From the NCBI GenBank assembly GCA_963663635.2, contig CAXXMY010000009.1:248001-312000 (forward strand): a stretch of 64,000 bases of DNA, in the 5' to 3' direction. Of this stretch, positions 8,407 to 16,907 are shown one piece after another. Position 1 is the first letter of the stretch. The number at the start of each line of letters is the position of its first letter. The position numbers were made by a program, and so were the translations under genes. The notes beneath the pieces are model-generated. The model was given only the letters and a program-made list of their open reading frames with translations. It did no database searches and had not been told where the DNA came from. The stretch is from Poriferisodalis sp963663635 (GTDB taxonomy: Bacteria > Actinomycetota > Acidimicrobiia > Acidimicrobiales > Poriferisodalaceae).

Positions 8407-9611
8407 GACGGCGCACCAGCGTCGAGGTCGACAAACGTGCCGAGCTCGTCCAGCAGCACTTCTGACAGCCAGCGACCGCCGATGGTGCTGAGGTGCACAC
8501 CGTCAGTCAGGCGCACATCGGTTCGCTGGCCGTCCTGGCCGATCACGTAGCGGCTGAAGCCGCCGTCGGGTCCACGGAACAGGTCGCGGGTGTCGACGTA
8601 CTGCACCTGGGGGCGTTCAGCCGCTTCGGCGGCATAGATCGCGTTGATCTGCTGCATCCTCTCGTCGTAGCTGGGATCGCGCATGATCGGCTGACCGACC
8701 CAGATCAGGATCCGCGCAGGATCGGTCGTGACGAGGTCCATCGCGTGGCCGACGCGTATGGAGTACTCCTGCACCCACGTCTCGGAGAACGGCCGTGCGA
8801 TCTGGCCGTCCACCACCAGCGCCTGCGCGTCATTTCCGCCGAACATGAGGACGACCGCGTCGGGGTCGTCGGCGACCATCACCTCAATGATGCGCTCGGG
8901 CCAGTCGTAGAAGTCTGGGCGCGTCAATCCGCTGGAGAGCACGTTCTCTGTCTCGGCCTCGATGACCCCGGTCGCCTCGGCCAGACCGACCATGGTGTCG
9001 CCGAAGAACTGGACTATCGAGTCACCCATGACGCGCAATGACAAGGGTTCCGCAGGTGTCGGAAACCACGGAATAGTGGTGGCAGGCACGCTGGCCGCCG
9101 GATCATCTGCGCCCGATTGCGCCGCGCCGACGGCTGTCGGATCGACGGATGCGTCCGCGGTGCTCCCGCCCTGCGGCTGCGGGACAGGAACCGACGCAAC
9201 ATCGGGGGCGCTCTGCGTCTCGGTCGCACCGATGTCGGAGGTCTCGGCCACCACGACGCCTCCTGGCGCCGTCGGGGTCTCGGGGACCTGAAGCACCTCG
9301 CCGACTGACGCACCCGGGTCCGGCTTTGTCCGGCCCAGCGCCTCGTCGGCCCACAGCCGCGGCAGGTGCAGCCCGACAGCACTGGAGACGCCCTCGACTG
9401 GCTCCCACAACGCCACGGACGCGTCGCGTTCCCAGCCGAAAGGTTTCTGCTGCGCTTCCCGCAGAAGCTGCTGCGCATTGAGCGCCACCGCCAGCAGGAG
9501 ACCGAGCGCACCTGCGGCGAGGACGCGTCCAGCTGCCACACCGCCTCGACGGTCGGTTGCCGACAGAGCCGGGCCGGAACGCTCACCGGTTGGTGGTTGC
9601 AGGATCGCCAT
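8403..9611 (-). CDS. Membrane-anchored DUF459/SGNH-family protein
   Basis: This 402-residue protein has one N-terminal membrane segment (GRVLAAGALGLLLAVALNAQ), a Pro/Ser/Ala/Asp-rich linker of about 130 residues, and a C-terminal SGNH-fold domain of the DUF459 type. The nucleophile block is LRVMGDSIVQFFGD, the glycine-asparagine block is VVLMFGGNDAQ, and the catalytic D..H is LTDGVHLSTIGG. Such proteins are usually paired with MBOAT acyltransferases, as AlgJ/AlgX is with AlgI. Here the MBOAT gene lies immediately upstream and another SGNH gene overlaps downstream. I used the ATG at 9611; a TTG two codons earlier is possible. Confidence 0.87.
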   Translation of the reverse strand: MAILQPPTGERSGPALSATDRRGGVAAGRVLAAGALGLLLAVALNAQQLLREAQQKPFGWERDASVALWEPVEGVSSAVGLHLPRLWADEALGRTKPDPGASVGEVLQVPETPTAPGGVVVAETSDIGATETQSAPDVASVPVPQPQGGSTADASVDPTAVGAAQSGADDPAASVPATTIPWFPTPAEPLSLRVMGDSIVQFFGDTMVGLAEATGVIEAETENVLSSGLTRPDFYDWPERIIEVMVADDPDAVVLMFGGNDAQALVVDGQIARPFSETWVQEYSIRVGHAMDLVTTDPARILIWVGQPIMRDPSYDERMQQINAIYAAEAAERPQVQYVDTRDLFRGPDGGFSRYVIGQDGQRTDVRLTDGVHLSTIGGRWLSEVLLDELGTFVDLDAGAPS

Positions 9612-9617
9612 GACCAA

Positions 9618-11060
9618 TCAGAACTGGAAGTAGATGAACGGGGCCACGCCTGAGGGGCCAAGGACGTCGATGGCGACCAGCCCGAGGCCCACGACGGCGC
9701 CCTGAGCCAGCCAGCTCAGGTCGGCGAAACTGTCGCGAATCTGGGCAGTCCATCCCTCCGGCATGAACTGGAATGCGAGAGCACCGAAAGTGACGGCGAT
9801 CACCAGCGGGGTTGCAGTCCCCGCGTAGTTGTCGAAGTTGGCGATTGCGCCGAGCATCTCGAAAGAGGCCGACAGCGACTCAGATCGGAAGAAGACCCAC
9901 GCCAGGCACACGACGTGGAACGTGACCAGCCACCGCACGACCTCGCCGATGCCGACGGGGAGGATCGGGCCGAAGCCAAGCCGCTCGCGTCGCTCGCGCA
10001 CCAGTCGCTCAACCGCCAGCACGACGCCGTGGATGCCGCCCCAGATGACGAAGTTCCACGTGCTGCCGTGCCACAGTCCGCCCAGCAGCATGACCAGCAT
10101 CAAATTTCGGTAGGTAGCGACACGGCCGCCGCGGTTGCCGCCAAGCGGCACGTAGAGGTAGTCGCGCAGCCAACGGGAGAGCGTCATGTGCCAGCGTCGC
10201 CAGAAGTCCTGCAGCGTCAGCGCCCGGTACGGCGCGTTGAAATTCTGCGGAAAACGGAAGCCGAGCAGCAAGGCGACGCCGATGGCGATGTCGGTGTATC
10301 CCGAGAAATCGGCGTAGATCTGCACTGCGTATGCGTACACAGCCAGCACCACTTCGGGACCGCTGTGCCCTCCCGGGTCGGCAAAAACGCCGTCCACGAT
10401 CTCGCTGGCGAGGAAGCTCGAGACCACGACCTTCTTGAACAGGCCGTTCAGGATCAAACCGAACGCCTCCGCCGCAGGGACGTAACGCGGATCGGGTCGC
10501 GCGGCCAGTTGCGGTGCCATCTCCGACGCCCGCACGATGGGCCCGGCCACCAGCTGGGGGAAGAACGAGAGGTACACCGCAAAGTCCATCGGCGTCATCT
10601 CGCGGACTCTTCCCCGGCCGACATCGATGATGTAGCTCATCGCCTGAAATGTGTAGAACGAGATGCCGACCGGCAGCGTGTACTCGAGGATCGGCAAACT
10701 GCCCGAGATGCCTACGCTCTCAAGCAGGTTCGACAGCTCAACGGCGAAGAAGTCCCAGTACTTGAAGACGCCGAGAATGCCCAGATTGGCCGCGACTCCG
10801 ATGCGAACCCATCGGCGCGCAGCGCGTACGTCGTGAGCACCTGGTCCCTGCAGGCATGCTGCGGTGAGGTGCCCGACCACCCAGTTGATGACGATGGTGG
10901 CGGCCAGCAGGAGTACGAAGCGCCAGCTCCACCAGCCGTAGAAGAAGATGCTGAAACCGAGCATCAATGGCTTCCACAGCGTGGGGTGCGGCCGCGTGAG
11001 CCAATTCACGACGAAGACGACGAAGAAGAACGCGCCGAAGGCAAACGTCGGAAACAGCAT
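9618..11060 (-). CDS. MBOAT-family membrane O-acyltransferase (AlgI/DltB-like)
   Basis: This is a polytopic membrane acyltransferase of 480 residues. It starts MLFPTFAFGAFFFVVFVVNW and contains repeated hydrophobic segments. The MBOAT signature region is LQDFWRRWHMTLSRWLRDYLY, and the catalytic histidine is in LLGGLWHGSTWNFVIWGG. In the AlgI/PatA group, enzymes of this type pass acetyl or other acyl groups across the membrane to a partner SGNH protein that modifies polysaccharide. The two downstream SGNH genes fit that role. The frame is open 27 codons upstream, but that stretch is polar and unlike the family, so the ATG directly before the first membrane segment was chosen. Confidence 0.93.
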   Translation of the reverse strand: MLFPTFAFGAFFFVVFVVNWLTRPHPTLWKPLMLGFSIFFYGWWSWRFVLLLAATIVINWVVGHLTAACLQGPGAHDVRAARRWVRIGVAANLGILGVFKYWDFFAVELSNLLESVGISGSLPILEYTLPVGISFYTFQAMSYIIDVGRGRVREMTPMDFAVYLSFFPQLVAGPIVRASEMAPQLAARPDPRYVPAAEAFGLILNGLFKKVVVSSFLASEIVDGVFADPGGHSGPEVVLAVYAYAVQIYADFSGYTDIAIGVALLLGFRFPQNFNAPYRALTLQDFWRRWHMTLSRWLRDYLYVPLGGNRGGRVATYRNLMLVMLLGGLWHGSTWNFVIWGGIHGVVLAVERLVRERRERLGFGPILPVGIGEVVRWLVTFHVVCLAWVFFRSESLSASFEMLGAIANFDNYAGTATPLVIAVTFGALAFQFMPEGWTAQIRDSFADLSWLAQGAVVGLGLVAIDVLGPSGVAPFIYFQF

Positions 11061-11191
11061 GACTACAGCGAAACTACCTTCGCCCGCTTTGCCACCATGG
11101 GCATCAGTGATCTGCGAACCTCGCCTTCGACGCGCTGCCATGCGACGTCGACGAACTCGATGCGTCGGCGAGCATGCCGATGACTCGGCCC

Positions 11192-11223
11192 GCTGGTGAG
11201 CTGGTGAGCTGGTGAGCTGGTGA
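11192..11223 (+). repeat. Four perfect tandem copies of an 8-bp unit at a start codon
   Basis: The octamer GCTGGTGA is repeated four times without error and ends inside the initiation region of the phosphohexomutase gene; the GTG/ATG starts at 11220 and 11223 lie in the last copy. Each copy carries a GTG. As eight is not a multiple of three, gain or loss of a copy changes the frame of the upstream GTGs and the length of the leader. Confidence 0.85.
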
Positions 11224-12953
11224 TGAACGCTGCGATGGGATCACCTGAACTGCTCGATGTCTGGCTCGCCGCCGAACCTGATCGATGGATGCGCCGCGCC
11301 ATCGAGGACCGACGCGATGACACCGCTTGGGTGAGCGAACATTTCAGCAAGATGCTGCGCTTCGGCACGGCGGGAATTCGTGGTCCTATTGGACCCGGGC
11401 CGTCACGCATGAACCGCGTCATGGCCCGGCTGGCCGCACGGGCCGTCGGCGCCGAACTCATCTCGGAGGGATTGGCTGCGCGAGGTGCCGTCGTGGGCTT
11501 CGATGCTCGGCCCGGCTCGCAGGACATGGCCGTCGATGCCGCTCGCCTGCTGGCCGGGATGGGCATCCCGACGGCGATCATCGACGGCGCGGCGCCAACG
11601 CCACTGCTCGCTCGGCAGCTACGTGCCCGCTCGGCGGGCGCCGCACTCATGATCACCGCCAGTCACAACCCTCGCGGCGACAACGGCCTCAAGGTCTACT
11701 GGGCCGACGGCACCCAGATCCGGCCGCCGCTGGACCGGCTCATCGAAGCCCGTATGGACCTGACGTCGCTCCCTGACGATGGCGATCTCACGTCGCGACA
11801 CGAGGTGACGAACCTTGACGTGCGATCAGTGATCGCCGAGTACGTCGGCGCGGTGATCCGCCCCCCCACCTTCAGCTCTTCGGGCGGGCCAGCCGACCCG
11901 CCACCGGAGACGCCGCGGTTCGTCTACACGGCGCTCTGCGGTGTCGGCTCGCAGACAGTCAGCCATGCGTTCGCGGCCGCGGGCCTTCCGCCGCCGATCT
12001 ATGTCGAACATCAGCGACATCCCGACGGCTCGTTCCCCGGACTGCCATTCCCGAATCCCGAAGAGCCCGGCACTCTCGATGACGCGCTGGCTCTGGCCGA
12101 CGCGCAGGGAGTGGATCTCGTGCTCGCCAACGACCCCGATGCGGACCGGCTCGCGGTAGCCGTACGCGACCGGCGCGGCGAGTGGTACCGGCTGAGCGGG
12201 GACGAGCTCGGCGTCCTGCTGTGCGACTGGATGATTGGTCTGACGCGCGACGACGGCCGTGCTCGGCCACGGATCTCGGCCTCTTCGGTCGTGTCAGGTC
12301 GGATGACCGAAGCACTCTGCACCGCTCGGGGCATCGCCCACCATCGAACCCTGACCGGTTTCAAATGGATCATGGTGCCCCGGCTGGCGCATCCCGATGC
12401 TCACTGGGTCTTCGGCTACGAGGAATCGCTCGGCTACTCGGTCTGCGACGCCGTGCTCGACAAGGACGGCGTCTCGGCGGCCACCGAATTCGCGCGGCTG
12501 ACCGGTGCCCTGGCTGCTCGCGGCATCAGTCCGCTCGAACGACTCGACGAGCTGGCGGCCGAGGTCGGCCTCCACGTCACGACGGCAGCATCAGTGCGAG
12601 CGAGCGCCGACGCGATCGCCACCGCCATGGCGGCGTTGCGGGCCAATCCGCCTCGCACGATCGCTGGCCGCTCCGTTACCAACGTCACGGACTGGCTCGA
12701 CGCCAGCACGCCTCACACCGCAGACCTCGTCGAACTGGAGCTGGCGCCCGCCACTGCCGACGGCTCCAACCACGACCCCGAGGCGCAGGTGCGCATCTGC
12801 ATCCGGCCGAGCGGCACCGAACCCAAGGCGAAGATCTACCTCGAAGCCGTGAGACCGAGCCCCGGTGACCTCCGCACCGAACGCAATCGCCTGCGGGCGC
12901 TGCTCGACGCCATCGCCGCCGAGACCCGGGACTCACTCTTCACTATCGAGTGA
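11220..12953 (+). CDS. Phosphohexomutase (phosphoglucomutase/phosphomannomutase family)
   Basis: This 577-residue enzyme interconverts hexose 1- and 6-phosphates, and its length suits the PgcA-type subfamily. The four alpha-D-phosphohexomutase motifs appear in order: the phosphoserine loop MITASHNPRGDNGLK (from about residue 144), the magnesium loop NDPDADRLAVAV, the sugar-binding GYEESLGYSV, and the phosphate-binding RPSGTEPKAKIY near the C-terminus. The start is either GTG at 11220 or ATG at 11223, both embedded in an octamer tandem repeat that supplies only a weak GGTGAG-type ribosome site. It is divergent from the MBOAT operon, so it may feed sugar phosphates into surface glycan synthesis, though that is inference. 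Confidence 0.94.
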   Translation: MMNAAMGSPELLDVWLAAEPDRWMRRAIEDRRDDTAWVSEHFSKMLRFGTAGIRGPIGPGPSRMNRVMARLAARAVGAELISEGLAARGAVVGFDARPGSQDMAVDAARLLAGMGIPTAIIDGAAPTPLLARQLRARSAGAALMITASHNPRGDNGLKVYWADGTQIRPPLDRLIEARMDLTSLPDDGDLTSRHEVTNLDVRSVIAEYVGAVIRPPTFSSSGGPADPPPETPRFVYTALCGVGSQTVSHAFAAAGLPPPIYVEHQRHPDGSFPGLPFPNPEEPGTLDDALALADAQGVDLVLANDPDADRLAVAVRDRRGEWYRLSGDELGVLLCDWMIGLTRDDGRARPRISASSVVSGRMTEALCTARGIAHHRTLTGFKWIMVPRLAHPDAHWVFGYEESLGYSVCDAVLDKDGVSAATEFARLTGALAARGISPLERLDELAAEVGLHVTTAASVRASADAIATAMAALRANPPRTIAGRSVTNVTDWLDASTPHTADLVELELAPATADGSNHDPEAQVRICIRPSGTEPKAKIYLEAVRPSPGDLRTERNRLRALLDAIAAETRDSLFTIE

Positions 12954-13015
12954 CAAGGAACTAGCGTTGCCCAGAACGTAGGGCTATCCGGTACTGGAAT
13001 CCGAGCGCCCAAGGG

Positions 13016-13909
13016 GTGGAACGGATCGAGGTCTACGACATTCCGGACGCGCAAGCCCGACTCAACGCCCTCAAGACCGGCCAGCTCGACATCGCCGCTG
13101 TCGCCGGCCCGACTGCTGCAGAGGCAGGCGCCGACCCCTCGCTCGGTCTGATCCAAATGGGAACGAATTGGGTGCTGGGAATTCCCATCCTCGACCGGGT
13201 CGGCACCGCCGTGCCGGCGTTTGCCTCTCCACTGGTCCGCGAGGCGATGTCGATCGCCATTGACCGCGATGCCTGGGCACAGGTGATCGACTTCGGCCTC
13301 GGTACTCCCAACCTGCAGCCGGTGCCGAAGGGTCACTGGGCCCACAACGATGCGCTCGACGAGAACATCGAGTTCAACCCCGAGCGGGCCCGGCAGTTGA
13401 TGGCGGAAGCGGGTTACGGCGACGGCTTCAGCTTTACCATGCCCTCCATCGGATTCTTCGGTCGGCACGTGGAAGTCCTTGGCGAGTTCTGGCGAGACAT
13501 CGGCATCGACATGAGCGTCGAAGTGCTCGAACCCGGCACCCTCGCCGGCCGCAGCCGGAGCACCGAATTCCCCATCACGATGCTGTTCTGGGTTGTCGGC
13601 AGGGATGTCTCGGCATGCCCAGGCACGTATCTCAATGTCGGCGCGCCGTTCAACCCGTTCGGCCACGTGCCGAATCCGCGATTCGCTGAGCTCAACGAAC
13701 TCGGCTCGGCGAGTCTCGATCCCGCCGAGCGCGCTCCCCACTACCACGAGATGTGGGAGATCCTCGCCGAGGAGAGATCCGTCATATTCGTCACGAGCAG
13801 TGACGTCGTGCTGGGCGCATCGGCCGAGATGGCGCAGAATCCGACGATCCGGATCGACGCCGCGCAGGCGGAGGCGCCGATCTGGCATGGGTTCCGGGTC
13901 GGCGGCTAG
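13016..13909 (+). pseudogene. 5'-truncated oligopeptide ABC transporter substrate-binding protein (SBP_bac_5 family)
   Basis: The reading frame encodes only the C-terminal ~300 residues of a family 5 solute-binding protein, which normally has 500-600 residues and begins with a lipoprotein signal. Homology starts just before the first usable GTG, at RYWNPSAQGVERIEVYDIPDAQARLNALKTGQLDI, and runs through SPLVREAMSIAIDRDAW and the C-terminal HYHEMWEILAEE. In the same frame a TAG at 12962-12964 closes the reading frame, and the phosphohexomutase stop lies just upstream. The signal peptide and the first lobe are therefore absent, not merely mis-started. The permease and ATPase genes downstream are intact. 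Without a signal the product could not act as a normal periplasmic or lipid-anchored receptor. Confidence 0.8.
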
Positions 13910-13968
13910 CCAGTACCCGGCTTTGCTTCCGGGCTCCAAGAAAACCCGATGAGATCAGGCAGCGCCGC

Positions 13969-14913
13969 ATGCTGAAGCTCGCGGCACAGCGGCTGGTCGC
14001 GCTCGTCCCCCTGCTGTTCATCGTCTCGCTGCTGACGTTCTCGATCACCGACCTGCTCCCGGGAAACCCCGCCGAGCTCATCGTGGGCGACGACGCCACC
14101 CAGGAGCAGGTCGACCTGGTGCATGAGCGGCTCGGCCTCGACCAGCCGTGGCCCCAGCGGTACTGGGACTGGCTGACCGATGCGGTCCAAGGCGACTTGG
14201 GGACGTCGTTCTTCAACAGCGTCGAAGTGACCGATGCGGTGCTGTTGCGCCTGCCGGTGACGCTGTCGCTGACGCTTGCGGCTGTGGTGGTGGCGCTCAT
14301 CATCGGCATCGGCGCGGGCCTCATTGCGGCGCTGCGACCGGGCGGATGGACGGACCGGGCCGCCACGGCGGGCGCCACCGTCGGCCAAGCGTTGCCGAAC
14401 TTCTGGCTCGCGCTGATACTGGCCGTTGTCTTCGCTGTGAAGATCCGGTGGTTCCCGGCGACCGGGTACACCCCCCTCACCGAATCACCTACAGAGTGGC
14501 TGCGCAGTATCACCCTGCCGGCCATCGCGCTCGGGACGGGTGCCGCTGCGATCCTCGCCCGCCAGACACGCAGCGCGATGGTCGGCGTTCTGCAGACGGA
14601 CTATGTCCGTGCCGCCCGCGCGCAAGGCCTCAGTTCTCGCCGGGTGGTGCTCAAGCATGCGATGAAGAACGCCATGCTGCCGGTCGTCACCGTGCTGGCG
14701 TTCCAGATCACCGTGCTGCTGGGGGGCGCGATCATCGTCGAGCAGGTCTTCGCAGTGAACGGGCTCGGCTCGCTCGCCGTCACCGCCGTGCGTCGCCAGG
14801 ACGTGCCGCTCGTGCAGGGGGTCGTCATCGTCTCGGTGATCGTCGTGGTGCTCACCCAGCTCGTGACCGACCTGTTGTACGGCTATCTCAACCCGAAGGC
14901 CCGGCCCTCATGA
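13969..14913 (+). CDS. Oligopeptide/nickel-type ABC transporter permease (DppB-like)
   Basis: This 314-residue integral membrane protein is the first permease of a peptide-type importer. It has the N-terminal helix LAALVPLLFIVSLLTFSI-like segment followed by the long extracytoplasmic loop with LPGNPAELIVG and LDQPWPQRYWDWL, typical of DppB/OppB. The cytoplasmic coupling (EAA) loop is seen as DYVRAARAQGLSSRRVVLKHAMKNAMLP. Six membrane segments can be traced. Its stop overlaps the next gene as ATGA. The substrate cannot be read from the permease; the family carries di- and oligopeptides, nickel and some glycosides. Confidence 0.95.
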   Translation: MLKLAAQRLVALVPLLFIVSLLTFSITDLLPGNPAELIVGDDATQEQVDLVHERLGLDQPWPQRYWDWLTDAVQGDLGTSFFNSVEVTDAVLLRLPVTLSLTLAAVVVALIIGIGAGLIAALRPGGWTDRAATAGATVGQALPNFWLALILAVVFAVKIRWFPATGYTPLTESPTEWLRSITLPAIALGTGAAAILARQTRSAMVGVLQTDYVRAARAQGLSSRRVVLKHAMKNAMLPVVTVLAFQITVLLGGAIIVEQVFAVNGLGSLAVTAVRRQDVPLVQGVVIVSVIVVVLTQLVTDLLYGYLNPKARPS

Positions 14914-16907
14914 CGAAGGTCTCGCCCGGATCGGGTCTCGGGGCTCCGCCGGCTTCCGGGCCATCGGCTGGCGCTGCCGGCAGTCTGCTGGGCTCTCGGC
15001 AGCGTTTCGCCCGGCGCTTCTTCGCCAAGCGTGCCGTGATTCCCGCTTCGCTCATCGTGGCGGCCGTGCTGGTGGCCGGGATCTTCGCGCCCTGGCTCGC
15101 TCCCTACGACCCGCTCGACCAGAGCCTGCTCGACACACTGCAGGGTCCATCACGAGAGCACTGGCTGGGGACTGACGATCTAGGCCGCGACGTGCTGAGC
15201 CGTCTGATCTTCGGGGCTCGCATCGTGCTGATCGCCGTTGCCCAGGCTCTGACGGTTGCCGTCGTGCTCGGCGTGCCGATCGGGCTGTTCATCGGGTACA
15301 TGGGCGGCTGGTGGGACCGCATCGTGATGCGCGTCGTCGAAGCCGTCGTCTCGGTGCCCGGGATCATGGTGGTCATCGTCATCATCACGGTGCTCGGCAC
15401 GGGTCTCACCAAGGCGATGATCGCCCTGGGCCTGCTGTTCTCGACGGCCTTCCTGCGGCTCGCACGAGGTCTGGTGATCGCCGAACGCGAGGAGCTCTAC
15501 GTGCGGGCCGCACGGGTCGTGGGCGCCGGCACCGGTCGCATCGTGCGCAAGCAAATCCTGCCCAACGTCGCCGCGCCGCTCATCGTGCAGATCACGTTGA
15601 CGACGGGTGCCATCCTGCTCGCCGAAGCCGGCTTGAGCTTCCTGGGCCTCGCCGTGCAGCCGCCCGACGCCAGCTGGGGAACGATGCTGACGACGGCGTC
15701 GCGGTTCATCAACCTGCATCCCTGGTTGGCCCTGCCGCCGGGCATCGCCATCGCGCTTGTTGTGCTGGCCGTGAATCTCCTCGGAGACGCCATCCGCGAT
15801 TCAATCGGCCGCGGGATCGGCGAGACCGCCGTGCTGCGACCGGGTGCGGAGGGCGCGGCCGCTGTCAGCGCCATCGCTGGACACCCCTCCCCAGGCCCGC
15901 AGGCGCGAGCCGACGTTCCGCCCGATGCAGTGCTCGTCGTGTCGTCGCTGCACGTTCAGTTCCCCTCGCCGCGCGGTGTGCCGCTGACGGTCGTCAGCGA
16001 TGTGTCTCTGCATGTCCGGGCGGGCGAGACGCTCGGCCTTGTCGGCGAGTCGGGGTGCGGCAAGAGCGTGACCGCGATGGCGGTGCTGGGCCTCGTGCCC
16101 GAACCTGGAGCTGCGACCGCGGAGGCCATCCTGCTCGGGGGCGATGACGTGTCGGAGATGTCGCGCCGGGACCTCGAACACGTACGGGGCACGCAAGCGG
16201 CGGCGGTCTTTCAAGACCCCACCACGAGCCTGAATCCGGCCTTCCGGATCGGCGACCAGCTCTCCGAGATCCTGCGGATCAAGCGTGGGATGAGCCGCAG
16301 TGACGCACGGAAGCGGGCTGTTGAGCTGTTGGACATGGTCGGGATCCCCGACGCCGCGGCCCGGACTCGCAGCTTCCCTCACGAGCTCTCCGGAGGGATG
16401 GCGCAGCGAGTCGCTATTGCACGGGCGTTGTCGTGCGAACCGAAGCTGCTCATCGCCGACGAGCCAACCACAGCGCTCGACGTGACGGTCCAGGCCGAGG
16501 TCTTGGCGCTGTTGCGCGACCTGCAACGCGAACTTGGCATGGGGATGCTGTTCATCACCCACGACCTCGCCGTCGTCGCGGACATCTGCGACCGGGCAGC
16601 CGTGATGTATGCCGGGGAAATCGTCGAGCAGGCCGAGGTCACCGAGCTCTTCGCCAATCCACGCCACCCCTACACCGAGGGCCTTCTGGGTGCCGTGCCC
16701 CAAACCGCTCACCGCGGAACAGCCCTGCGGTCGATACCCGGCGTGGTGCCGCAGCCGGGCGAGTGGCCCACGGGTTGCCGCTTTGCGCCACGTTGTCCCT
16801 ACGCCACCGCCGAGTGCACTGCGGCTCCGATTGCGTCGGTGACACAGGACACGCACCTGTTCCGCTGCGTGCGTGCCGCAGAACTCACGCTGGAAGCGGC
16901 GCAATGA
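14910..16907 (+). CDS. Fused ABC transporter permease (DppC-like) and ATP-binding protein (DppD-like)
   Basis: One 665-residue polypeptide joins a DppC-like permease to a DppD-like ATPase. Residues about 45-300 contain the membrane helices, the GTDDLGRDVLSRLIFGAR entry motif of DppC proteins and an EAA loop (YVRAARVVGAGTGRIVRKQILPN). After a ~40-residue linker, the ATPase half shows Walker A GESGCGKSV, the Q-loop FQDPTTSLNP, the signature LSGGMAQRVAIARAL, Walker B LLIADEPTTALD, and the H-loop THD. It ends with the C-terminal cysteine-rich oligopeptide extension (GCRFAPRCPYATAEC) that can hold an iron-sulfur cluster. Such fusions occur in some actinobacteria. It overlaps both neighbours by ATGA. 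Confidence 0.95.
   Translation: MTKVSPGSGLGAPPASGPSAGAAGSLLGSRQRFARRFFAKRAVIPASLIVAAVLVAGIFAPWLAPYDPLDQSLLDTLQGPSREHWLGTDDLGRDVLSRLIFGARIVLIAVAQALTVAVVLGVPIGLFIGYMGGWWDRIVMRVVEAVVSVPGIMVVIVIITVLGTGLTKAMIALGLLFSTAFLRLARGLVIAEREELYVRAARVVGAGTGRIVRKQILPNVAAPLIVQITLTTGAILLAEAGLSFLGLAVQPPDASWGTMLTTASRFINLHPWLALPPGIAIALVVLAVNLLGDAIRDSIGRGIGETAVLRPGAEGAAAVSAIAGHPSPGPQARADVPPDAVLVVSSLHVQFPSPRGVPLTVVSDVSLHVRAGETLGLVGESGCGKSVTAMAVLGLVPEPGAATAEAILLGGDDVSEMSRRDLEHVRGTQAAAVFQDPTTSLNPAFRIGDQLSEILRIKRGMSRSDARKRAVELLDMVGIPDAAARTRSFPHELSGGMAQRVAIARALSCEPKLLIADEPTTALDVTVQAEVLALLRDLQRELGMGMLFITHDLAVVADICDRAAVMYAGEIVEQAEVTELFANPRHPYTEGLLGAVPQTAHRGTALRSIPGVVPQPGEWPTGCRFAPRCPYATAECTAAPIASVTQDTHLFRCVRAAELTLEAAQ

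Noticed and set aside
12836..13939. Minus-strand open frame of 367 codons opposite the truncated binding protein
   Set aside because: The plus strand shows clear family 5 binding-protein motifs; the minus frame is compositional.
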